Of a stretch of DNA of 64,000 nucleotides, positions 55,119 through 64,000 are shown piece by piece. The stretch is from Cryptomeria japonica (Eukaryota; Streptophyta; Pinopsida; Cupressales; Cupressaceae): positions 687,946,583 to 688,010,582 of the forward strand of contig NC_081412.1 in the NCBI RefSeq assembly GCF_030272615.1. The letters are read 5' to 3'. Numbering within the stretch: position 1 is the stretch's first letter; every line of letters starts with the position of its first letter. Both the position numbers and the translations under genes were made by a program. The notes below the pieces were generated by a model. It did no database searches. It saw only the letters and a list, made by a program, of their open reading frames with translations, and was not told the origin of the DNA.

Positions 55119-57536
55119 GAGACGGTGCAGTTTATCGCGTCGTTTCAAAGAAAGAAAAATAGGTGTGAAGAAATGCCCCATAAAATGTAAATTTAATGGG
55201 TGGTATGCCCCCTTGAGAGATGGGCCGAATTTTATTATTATTATTTTTTTTTTGAAAAATCGGGCGGTCTCTCGAAAAAGAATGAAAAGTGGAGGGGGTG
55301 TAGAATAGAAGAAATTAGAACTAATGATGAAAGAATGGGAGAAAATGGAGTGAATATGAAGAAACAACAAGCCAACGAGTACCCTGAGGTCATGCAAGAG
55401 ATACATAGCAGATGTAGTGTGGGGTTTGGATTGATGCTATACAATTGATCAAAATTGGTTGGACAATCTGGTGCAATCGGTTTAATTGCCCCGGTCAAGG
55501 CAAAGCGTGACAGTTGATGTCAGTTGGTCGCTTGGACATGATAAAGTCTGAGTAAGTGAATCAAAGTGACCTGATGTGACTTAGACAATTGATGTAATTG
55601 CCCGATGAAGTCAAGGTATATGAAGCAAAATACTCGTTGAGACGTAGACAATTGATGTAATTGTCCGATGTGATTGTGTTTGATTGGTTTGATCAATTGA
55701 TAGTGTGTGCGTGTGATGGATGGTTGTGGGGAATCATGGCAACCCCGTTGAGACTAGGTCATTGTGATAAATGCCTGATGTAGTCTAGGATTACCATAAT
55801 CGATTACCTGTTGAGACCCGAAGATACTTGATCAGAGTATCTGTTGATAGTCTAGGTGTGTTGGAGTCGATGTATCTGTGTAGACAGAGTAACTTGCTTG
55901 ATTGTGTGGATGAATGAGGATGGGAAACACAATCCCTCCTATTAGAGATGGATGGTGATGAATGTGGCTTGATTGAGTTGATGGGAAATGATGAAGGATA
56001 TGTGATGTTGATTATTGAGATGGGGAGGGTTGGGGGGGTTGATGGAAGAAGAGGAAAATAGAGTATGCATTATTATGACTATGTATGCATGATATGCAGC
56101 TATTATGAATGTATGGATGGTTGGAATGCAACGGAATGCAGTATATACAGATGAGATGGAATGACGATCCATAGTGCTCTATTTTCATCATTGAGCTTTT
56201 AAAGTGTTGGAAGAGAATACAAGCATCTTGACAAAATGATTCAAGATGACCAGAGTATTTCTTACATGGATTTGATATAGCAAGTTAATACAAGCAACTT
56301 GATATAATGGATCAAGTTGACCTGAGTATTGCTTGTGGAACAGATAAGGATTATCTCCGTTCATGCATGACTTGGATCGTCCTCCTTGATCTTAGGCTGA
56401 TCATATCCTGAGACAAGTGCATACCATACTAAGAAATAAAAACCTTTATCCAAATTGGATGAGGAGGAACCAAAGAATGAGCAGTGTACCTGTAAACAAA
56501 CAGTATATACATAAAGAATAAAAAATATGGATCCTTGGTAATGGTTCATGCTCATATGGTCGAGGTATATGCTATAGTCAGCAAGCCGTAATGATCTATG
56601 ACTATATTTGGCATAAGATTACGTAGCTTAGTGAACTTCCCACGTAGACACCATTAGTACATGCCCCAGAACTTCATCGGAAATAATGCGCAAACGATAC
56701 AAAACAATGCTGAAAGATCCTGATACAGATAAACAAATGAATTACTCACGAATCAACCAAGCATTTGATAGCTTAACATAATTTTCTTGTCAAAGAAAAT
56801 GTCACTTTTGTCTTTGTTTTGGTAAGGAAGGATGTATCCTTGTTTAAAGACAGTTTCTGATTTGTTGGATGTGGATTGTGTGGTCGATTGATAAATGGTC
56901 ATTGTGTGAGTACTGTGTTAATGTTGGTTTTGCATCTGCTCGAATGAATATGTACAAGGTGTTGCCATGTTTTTGTGTGATTTTTGATGGGTTTTTCGAT
57001 GTTTTTGGATTTTGTGTAATAGTTTTTGAATGTTTTTGGATTTTGTGAGTCATTTTTGAATGTTTTTGGATTTTGCGAGACATTTTTGAATGTTTTTGTA
57101 TTTTGCGAGACATTTTTGAATGTTTTTGCCAATGAATCACCAGTAATGTAGAATCCACTTCCATCATCTAGATTGTAAGGGAATTTCCCCCAAGTTGGAC
57201 ATGATTTATGAAAAAGCGGGATGCAGGATGCATGTAGTACTTTCTTGGATTTGTAGATTTATAACAAACCATGGTTAGATGGATGGATGTGTGTATGTAT
57301 GAATGGGATCGCAATGAGCCTGAAAGATACTGGAGCCATTGCCTTTACGAGTGGCGCCTGTTTGCCAGGTTTTCACCATCGCACTTACCCAAGGTGCCAC
57401 CGGAGTGGTTGTTCACTGTTTGGATGCATGATTTTTTTCTTTACTTTTTTGAATGTTTTTGTATTTTCTTTAGGACATTTTTCTGAATGTTTTTGGTATT
57501 TTCTAATATGCAGGGGAGCCTTATGCCTTGTACACC
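55119..57536 (-). other. Gypsy-2 3' untranslated region
   Basis: No conserved coding motif was found on either strand. The phrase agacaattgatgtaattg occurs twice (about 55585 and 55645). A segment at about 57345-57425 shares short words (gtggcgcc, ggtgaaaac on the minus strand) with the Gypsy-1 tail. Unlike Gypsy-1, no plant mobile domain sequence is present here. Confidence 0.6.
57000..57130. repeat. 30-bp minisatellite in the Gypsy-2 tail
   Basis: The unit gaatgtttttggattttgcg plus agacattttt is repeated about four times with small changes. The Thr/Lys/Asn-rich frames on the minus strand here come from the repeat. Confidence 0.85.
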
Positions 57537-58670
57537 TTAGGTATAAAACCGTTTGAGGTGCATGCTATTGATTGGATCTGCGAGCGGTTCTCCGTCTGAT
57601 GTAGCCAACTGATATGCCCCGGACCCGAATACAACAGTGACAACATATGGGCCGAGACAGTTTGATTCAAACTTGCCTTGATGTTCTCTATTTGGTTGGT
57701 TGCGAGGATTCTCTCAAAGAACAAGATCACCTACCTCAAATGTACGAGGTCTAACTCGGTGATTGTAGCTTCTACTCATGTGCTGCTGATAGGCTTTGAG
57801 GTGATTGTATGCAGCTTGTCGCTTCTCATCAAGTAACTCTAAGTCCTGAAGGCGTGAGACTCTGTATGCTTCATCATCGATGAGATTATGCAAGGAAACT
57901 CGTAATGATGGTATCTCAACCTCAATAGATAAGATAGCTTCTGCACCATAGACCAATGAATAAGGAGTTGCACCTGTAGGGGTTCGAATGCTAGTTCGAT
58001 ATGCCCATAATGCTGGATTCAATTGAACATGCCAATCACGACCGACATCATTGACTGTCTTCTTTAGGATTCTCAATATGTTTTTATTGGATGCTTCAGC
58101 CTGACCATTGCCTTGTGGGTAATAGGGAGTGGAAAAGCGGTGTTGGATATGAAATTTCTCACAAAGCTCACAGACATCCTGATTTTTGAAAGGAAGACCA
58201 TTATCTGTGATGATGGACATGGGCACACCATACCAGCAGATGATGTAGTTGAGGATGAATGAGGCAATCTGCTTGCCGGTGACTTGAGTAAGTGGAACAG
58301 CTTCGATCCACTTTGTGAAATATTCAGTGGTAGTAATAATGAATTTATGGCCATTGGATGAAGATGGATGAATCTTACCCACAAGGTCAAGGCCCCATTG
58401 ACAAAAAGGCCATGGTGTTGTGATTGGTTACAGTTCCTGTGCTGGTGCATGTATTAGGTCACCGTGAACTTGACATTTCTTGCATTTTTTGACAAAGTAG
58501 TAGGAATCCTTTTCCATAAATGGCCAATAGTATCCAGCTCGCATGATCTTCTTGGCTAGTGATGGACCACTTGAGTGAGTCCCGCAAATTCCTTCATGTA
58601 CCTCTTCCAAAACCTTTGTTATCTCATCCTGTTCCAGACATCGAAGGAGAGTACCATCAAGACCGCGTCG
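57537..58670 (-). pseudogene. Gypsy-2 integrase
   Basis: Integrase inserts element DNA into the host chromosome. The zinc finger reads HEGICGTHSSG ... CKKCQVHG (about 58600-58470). The core has WGLDLVG (first Asp), SIITDNGLPFKNQ (second Asp, about 58205) and QGNGQAEASNK (Glu, about 58100). The C-terminal part TPYSLVYGAEAIL leads to FEVGDLVL, a TGA (57714-57716) where Gypsy-1 has Arg, then LGPYVVTVVFGSGAYQLA and the natural stop at 57537-57539. A TAG/TAA also breaks it near 58430. The catalytic triad is intact. No chromodomain is seen. Confidence 0.9.
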
Positions 58671-59400
58671 CTATAGGGTTTCGGCAATAATGGTATATCG
58701 AGCAGTTTGGCGAATGAAGGTTTTTCGTTGGTTATTTGACTGGTTGGGAGGAAGGGTATGATCGCGGAGATAGGTGTAGAACTCACCGTACCATGGGGAT
58801 TCAGAACCAATAAGGTGACATATCATTTTAGATTCGGGGATATCATAAGCGGGGATCCAAAGCTGTTCTACCAAGAACTCGTAGCGTGTTGAATTCTGTG
58901 GAAGATCTAGTAGAGATGCGATGGTAGCCATAGCGTCAGCAGCTCGATTCTGATCTCTTGGTATCTGCTCAAAAGTGATAGTAGTAAATGATGTCTTTAG
59001 AGTGTCCACCATTTGCTTATATGGCATGAGTTTATCATCTTTGGTCTGATATTCATCTGTTGCTTGTCGAATGACTAGTTGGGAATCGCCATATACTTGT
59101 AGTTCTTGTAATTTCCATTGTACGGCTAACCCGAGTCCTGTGATCAAGGCCTCATACTCTGCTATGTTGTTTGTGCATGGAAATGTGAGCCTGTAAGACT
59201 TCGGGATGCTATCACCTTGAGGTGTGATAAACAGAATGCCTACCCCTGAGCCGTGCCTAGTGTATGAACCATCAAAATATAGTTTCCATGGTTGTGCTGT
59301 TGTGATCATGAATATCTCTTCATCTGGAAAATTGGAAATGAGAGGATGATCACCTATGAGAGGTGCATCAGCCAATTGATCTGCAATAACCTGACCTTTG
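58671..59400 (-). pseudogene. Gypsy-2 second (archaeal-type) RNase H
   Basis: The open stretch has LYFDGSYTRHGSGVGILFI, TNNIAEYEALITGLGLAVQ and YGDSQLVIRQATDEYQ, which carry the Asp-Glu-Asp residues of an RNase H fold. This archaeal-like type sits between the gypsy RNase H and integrase, the arrangement known from Tat elements. It is joined to the upstream domain by a frameshift at about 59400 and followed by a stop near 58671. Confidence 0.87.
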
Positions 59401-59890
59401 ATAGCTTTAGGTCTACATACTCGATGTCAAATTCACTTAGAATCATCACCCATTTGGCCAAGCGGCCTGTCAATGCTGCTTTGCTGAGTAAATACTTGAG
59501 TGGATCAATCTTTGCAATGAGTTGTACCTTGTGTGTTAACAGATAGTGCCTCAGTTTAGTGGCTGCTAAGATTACTGCTAGGCAAGCTCACTCAATAGGG
59601 GTGTAATTGAGTTCATAGCCCACCAATGTGCGAGAAATGTAGTAAACAACACACTCTTTTCCTTTCGCATTATGTTGTGCCAGTAGTACACCCAATGCTG
59701 TACTAGTTGCTGAGATATAGAGTAACAACGGTCTACTTGGATCTGGTGGGATAAGCAATGGTGGATTCATGAGATAGTTGTTAAGCGTATGAAATGCTTG
59801 TTGGCATCTGGCATCCCACTGAAAGTGGATGTTCTTGTGTAGCAAGTGTGTGAATGGGTGACACTTATCAGCCAATTGTGCAATGAATCT
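59401..59890 (-). pseudogene. Gypsy-2 RNase H (gypsy type)
   Basis: Follows RT in the same frame after a TGA at about 59889. Landmarks are FQWDARCQQAFHTLNNYL, LLYISATSTALGVLLAQ and ISRTLVGYELNYTPIE, then a TGA and continued homology (LRHYLLTHKVQLIAK) to about 59420. The first catalytic Asp of this RNase H type appears replaced by Ser in YISAT. The family usually has YLSAS/YIAAS in plant Tat elements, where this domain is often inactive. Confidence 0.8.
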
Positions 59891-60739
59891 TCAGATGGAT
59901 TGAAGCCGCACTTGTAATGTCCTTAGCTGACTGATATTCTTTGGAGGTGGCATGTCCATTATTGCCTTAACCTTTGCCGGATCGACCTCAATGCCTTTGC
60001 TTGAGACAATGTATCCTAGAAGCTTCCCGGAGGTCACTCCAAAGACACATTTCTTTGGGTTGAGTCGAACATGATATTGTTCCAGTCTATCAAAGATTTG
60101 ATCTAAGATGTGGAGATGTCCTTCTCTAGTAAGTGATTTTGCTAGTAAGTCATCCACATAATCTTCCATCATAGTATGCATCATGTCATGGAAGATGGTG
60201 GTCATTGCTCTTTGATAGGTGGCTCTTGCATTCTTTAGACCAAAAGGCATTACATTCCAGCAGTATGTGCCCCATGGACATGTGAAGGTTGTCTTATGTT
60301 GATCTTCGGGTGCGATTTTTATCTGATTGTAGCCGGAAAAGCCATCCATGAGTGAAAGCATCGCATGTCCTGCTGTTAGATCCACTATGATGTTGATATT
60401 TGGTAGGGGAAAGTCATCCTTAGGACATGCCTTATTCAGATCTCTGAAGTTAGTACAAATGCGGATGCCCCCTTTTGGTTTGCCGACAGGCACAATGTTG
60501 GAGATCCATTCTGCATAATCAATTGGCCTAATGAAACCAACATCTAGGAGTTTCTTGAGTTCTGTTTTGACTAGCACTGTAATCTGGGGATGCATCTTAC
60601 GAAGCTTTTGCTTGACAGGTTTGGCTCCTTCCGCTACGGTAAGGTGATGCATGACTAAATCTGGATCAAGCCCAGGCATGTCTGCATATGACCATGCAAA
60701 GTTGATCTGACGCTTCTGGAAGAACTCTATAAATTTAGG
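59891..60739 (-). pseudogene. Gypsy-2 reverse transcriptase
   Basis: Reverse transcriptase copies element RNA to DNA. The 262-codon open stretch contains VGFIRPIDYAEWISNIVPV, RICTNFRDLNKACPKDDFPL, LMDGFSGYNQIKIAPED, MPFGLKNARATYQRAM and the catalytic box MEDYVDDLLAKS (about 60155). It ends with the thumb segment LNPKKCVFGVTSGKLLGY. The motif order and length are normal. It is separated from the linker by a TAG (about 60739) and from RNase H by a TGA, both single-base losses of Gln or Arg codons. Confidence 0.92.
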
Positions 60740-62305
60740 CTATTCCTCTGGAGTGAGAAGAGATGCCAGATGTATGATATGAGGATTTTCAGGAGTCCCC
60801 ACATTGTATTCTTTGGTTTCCTCGATGAGAATCGTCGATCGTTCCTGTTGTGTGCTTGCAGGGAGAATGTCAAACCCTTCATCCTCAGGTGCCTCAAAGA
60901 GGTTTTCACCGTTGGATACACTCTTTCTTTTTACTTTTGTGGGATCAAACAGTGCCATAGTGTGGATTTCACTGGAAGATCCATGTTTCATTGTTATATT
61001 TTTGCAGCTAAAAGGTTTGGCATCCGCCCCGAAGTATGCTGCGTTATTAAGTTCAATGGCGAATCCAGCTTTGTGATCCCCACTTGGTAGATTATCTCGT
61101 AATTCCAAAAAGTCAATGATAGCCTCATCGTTTTGGAAGAGGTCAAGACATGGAGGATTTGATTGGTTCCATTCGATGAGTTCAGGGTGGATAATGGGCA
61201 TTACTTCATCGATTAGGTTAAGTTCGTTAGATGTATCAGTGAGGGTTAAGATAGTGTGGCGAAGGTCGTTGATGGTACTTTCCCTGTCAGAATCAGGCGT
61301 AGGATGAGACGTAGGGTCTGTGGAAGATGTTTCCAGCTCAGGTACCCAAGTGGTCTTTATCTGTGCTTCTCCGTAAATAGGGATGTCTTTGCGTGGTGGA
61401 GGTGGTGATGTGTCTTCCTCATCTGAAGTGTTAAGCTGTACAGAATCAAATTCCCACTCATGTGAGTCGGTCTCTGAATCACTTTCTACCATCCGATTGC
61501 TATACCATACTGGGATGTCGCTGGAGTTGAATACTGCAGGCGTGATTGGTTTATGTACCTTTGTAGTGATCGGTGCTGCAGGAATTTTGATAGGGATTAA
61601 AGGATTTGTTACTGGAAGTATTGACAGTGTTGACTTAGTGGCTTCTTTTGGAACGGCTGGTGCCATAGATGTTGCTGCGAGTTCGGATACAGTTGTTGCT
61701 GGTAATGGTTTTATTGATGTGATGGCTGCCGCGGATGGGATTACTGGTTCGATTGGTGGGATGTTTGGCATTGGTGATGGTTGCGGTAGAGTTGTGAGCC
61801 TTGATGGGGCAGTGGGGATAGTTCTTGATGGTGCTTTGATTATGAAAGGTGTCCTCTTTGCAGTAGGTGGGCAAAATGGTTTGTTGGGTTTTCCTTTGAA
61901 TCTGAGTTTAGGAAGGATCTCTTTTTCAAAGCCTAGGCCTGTATTACCTTTGGGCGTGAATTCTGGTAGTAGAGGTTCATGTCGTCCTTGTTTGTAGTAT
62001 CCCAAAGCACTCTGACCATCATATCCCATTCTTTGCATAATGAGGAGGCCTTTGCCATACTATTCCGTAGGAAGTGTAACTTGCGGTTTATCAATGGTGA
62101 TGGGATCTTTATAGATCCATTCTGCTAGGTCCTCATCTTGTGTCTCTTCCTCTTGACTCTTTCCAAGGACGAAAGGTGTCAAGGCACATGCTGGCGTGAT
62201 TAGTGGTTGCTGGAGTAACTGCTGTGGCTTACCATGTGTTCTAGGAGAAGTGGGCATTTGTCCCACACAAAAGAGCTGACTCAAGTTGTATTCTCCAGGA
62301 CCTTC
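60740..62305 (-). pseudogene. Gypsy-2 linker between protease and RT, with G-patch-like motif
   Basis: Two open stretches in one frame (62284-62060 and 62038-60740) join protease to RT. MQRMGYDGQSALGYYKQGRH (about 62035) and TPKGNTGLGFE resemble a G-patch. A Pro/Thr/Ile-rich segment with APITT-type repeats (61850-61500) follows, then an acidic segment before RT. No enzyme motif is evident. Linkers of this kind occur between protease and RT in Tat elements. The long frame on the opposite strand (61383-61997) is a shadow of the low-complexity part. Confidence 0.75.
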
Positions 62306-64000
62306 CTATGCTACTTTCATCTTAAGCTTTTCTTGCTTGGGTATAGGGGTGTTCGAACTGGCAAGAGAGGCGGGACTTACATATGATGTGGAGGAAATGG
62401 CTTCCCTATTATTAGGAACAATAATTTCTGGTTGATGGCTGATATTATGGCAAAAAGTAAAGGGATTTGCATCGCCCAGGATTGTGATCTCTGTACCGTT
62501 ATGTGGGAACTTGATACATTGATGGTAGGTAGATGGAACAGCTTGCATGGCATGTATCCAAGGTCTCCCTAATAATAGATTATATGGCAGAGGAAGGTCC
62601 AGAACCTGACAGATGATGTGCTTTACTATAGGGCCCACTCGGATTGGTAGTACCACAACTCCTTTGGATGAATGCTCTGCATCATCATAGGCCTTGATGG
62701 TGATCTTCTTGTGAGAATCCACTGATTCTATTGCATATCCCAATGCTGTGACCAACTGTAGTGTGCAAATGTTCAGGCCTGCTCCATTATCGATCAAGAC
62801 TCGCTTAATCCTATGCTGGTTGATAAATCCTTCAATGTGTAGCGAGGCATTATGAGGTTGCTGGAAGGAAGAGTTGTCACTTTCAGAAAAAGTGAGACAA
62901 GGTGATGACTTTAGATTTCCAACCATGGCTTGAAATTGGTCCGTATTCAGGTTTGCAGGGACTGACGCCTCTTGGAGTGCTTGATCCAAGATTGTTTTAT
63001 GAGATGGCGATAGGCGCAATAGTTCTAGAATGGATATAAGTGCAGGGGTTTTGTCTAATTGTTCCACAAGATTGTACTGCTTTGGGACGGAGGTGGTGCC
63101 TTGTGGAGCTGCCTTGATGGTGACCTTGCCACGACGTGTAACAACATTGCAATTTGAGGTGGGATTTTTGAAGGTGATAGTTGCAACTTGTTCATTGGCA
63201 TCATACAGATGATTGACAGTGTAATTATACGCAGCCTGTGTATAATCAGTGGTATCAGTGCCTCGCCTAGAAGTGGAAGGACCCCTTTGATCTTGTGATG
63301 TAAGTGGATTTTTGAACATCAGATGATCATTATTGGTTGTTTTTGGGTCATGTCCTTCAATTTCAATTTCTCCTCGGTCAATAAGATCCTGAATAAGATC
63401 TTTCAATCGGTGATAATTACTTGTCTTGTGCCCTCTTCCTTGATGGAATTCATAGTGTTCAGTATCTCTCCACCATGCTAGTTTGACCTGAGGCTCATAG
63501 TTTGATAGTTTAGGTAGAGTGACCAAATTTTGAGAAAGGAGTTGTCGCAATACTGTTTCAATGGGTTCCCCTAAGCGAGTGTATGTTCATTTATGTTTCT
63601 GCTGACGAGGTCTTGGTTCATCGTGAGATGTGATGTGAATTTGATTTGAAGGAACATTTGTGTTATTTTGAGGTGGAGGATTTTGTCCTGCAAACCGAAC
63701 CACAGGTTGTGCACTTTGTATAGTCCTGGCATCCACAACCCCATCGTTGACGATATTCTTGTTTTTGTTCCAGAAGCTTGGTTTATCACTATTGAAGCGT
63801 GGGCAAGGACCATCTTTTGGTTCATTAAAGATTTTGATGAGTCCTTTCTTGATGAGTGCCCGTTCACATTTTAAACCCTTGGTGATCATATCATTAAAAG
63901 AGTCTGTGTCTTTGACATCCAGGTGAAATTCCATTTCTTCGTTTAAGTTGGAAATGAATATTTCCACTAGTTCTCATTCAGGTAACTAAAGAGAACGTCT
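62306..64000 (-). pseudogene. gag: Gypsy-2 gag C-terminal part and protease (runs off the window)
   Basis: Gag and protease share one frame. The gag part at 63587-63967 includes LKCERALIKKGLIKIF and the FWNKNKNIVNDGVVDA segment, very close to Gypsy-1. After a stop near 63587 the decayed zinc knuckle reads YEFHQGRGHKTSNYHRLK, with Tyr replacing both Cys. The protease motif VLIDNGAGLNICT (about 62770) and YNLLLGRPWIHAMQ (about 62570) follow. The frame closes at 62306. The gag core and start are beyond 64000. Confidence 0.88.

Larger units (their letters stand above)
47934..64000 (-). mobile_element. Copia-2: minus-strand Ty1/copia element, 5' part displaced beyond the window
   Basis: The 3' LTR (47934-49153), polypurine tract and decayed coding region (49475 to about 53240) are present. 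The reading begins in the C-terminal part of gag and stops at 53240, where Gypsy-2 starts. The gag N-terminus, primer site and 5' LTR should therefore lie on the far side of Gypsy-2, outside the window. Multiple stops and frameshifts and a changed integrase residue show that it is dead. Confidence 0.85.
53241..64000 (-). mobile_element. Gypsy-2: Tat-like Ty3/gypsy element, 5' end beyond the window
   Basis: The 3' LTR, polypurine tract and a nearly complete gag-pol region are present on the minus strand. The pol order is protease, linker, RT, RNase H, second archaeal-type RNase H and integrase. The extra RNase H is the mark of the Tat group. The insertion point is in the Copia-2 gag, with aaatc (53236-53240) as the expected duplication. 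Gag continues off the window edge. It shares polypurine tract, gag-protease architecture and tail motif with Gypsy-1, so the two are related families. Confidence 0.9.

Noticed and set aside
55101-55498. Overlapping ORFs next to the Gypsy-2 polypurine tract
   Set aside because: They lie in untranslated tail sequence, contain simple (att/aat)n runs and show no family resemblance.
61383-61997. 204-codon plus-strand ORF rich in Gly, Ala and Val
   Set aside because: It is the reverse of the Pro/Thr/Ile-rich linker in Gypsy-2 pol, which has continuous homology-supported coding on the minus strand.

Overview
The window looks like plant nuclear DNA, most likely from a large, repeat-rich genome such as a gymnosperm. 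That is an inference from AT richness, nested LTR retrotransposons, solo LTRs and the absence of any intact host gene. No RNA gene, CRISPR array or bacterial-type operon was seen. Almost every recognisable coding stretch is a decayed transposable-element gene.

Left part (1-18335): tandem repeats (80-690, 1775-2430, 9600-9820), a broken pogo-like DNA transposon on the minus strand (2530-7520) split by a 2.4-kb insertion that itself carries a solo LTR (5302-6081), two unrecognised ORFs, a long stretch without recognised genes, and a two-exon fragment of a phage-type organellar RNA polymerase (RpoT) pseudogene (17675-18045).

Middle part (18336-47787): a set of nested insertions. The inferred outermost unit is a minus-strand Ty1/copia element (Copia-1) with 158-bp terminal repeats at 18336-18493 and 47630-47787 and ATTAT on both outer sides. 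Within its span lies a solo LTR (19053-40165, duplication GTTCT). That LTR was interrupted twice: by a plus-strand Ty3/gypsy element (Gypsy-1, 19439-30842, duplication GAGGC) and by a minus-strand non-autonomous LTR element (31100-39335, duplication GATAT). The latter carries a second solo LTR of the same family (34855-36361, duplication ACATC) inside its own ORF. All these boundaries were read directly from the sequence.

Right part (47934-64000): a second minus-strand copia element (Copia-2) whose gag region was entered by a minus-strand Ty3/gypsy element (Gypsy-2, 53241 to beyond the window). Gypsy-2 keeps gag, protease, RT, RNase H, a second archaeal-type RNase H and integrase in order, which places it in the Tat-like group. 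The two solo LTRs of the middle part belong to its LTR family.

Points of most interest: (1) the 8.2-kb non-autonomous element has no pol but encodes a coiled-coil protein with four CCHC knuckles and an unrecognised protein of about 1060 residues; (2) Gypsy-1 lost RT, RNase H and most of integrase, yet its LTRs differ by only about 6 substitutions, and its 3' region carries an antisense, apparently intron-containing plant mobile domain gene; (3) a layered insertion chronology can be read from target-site duplications and LTR divergence.
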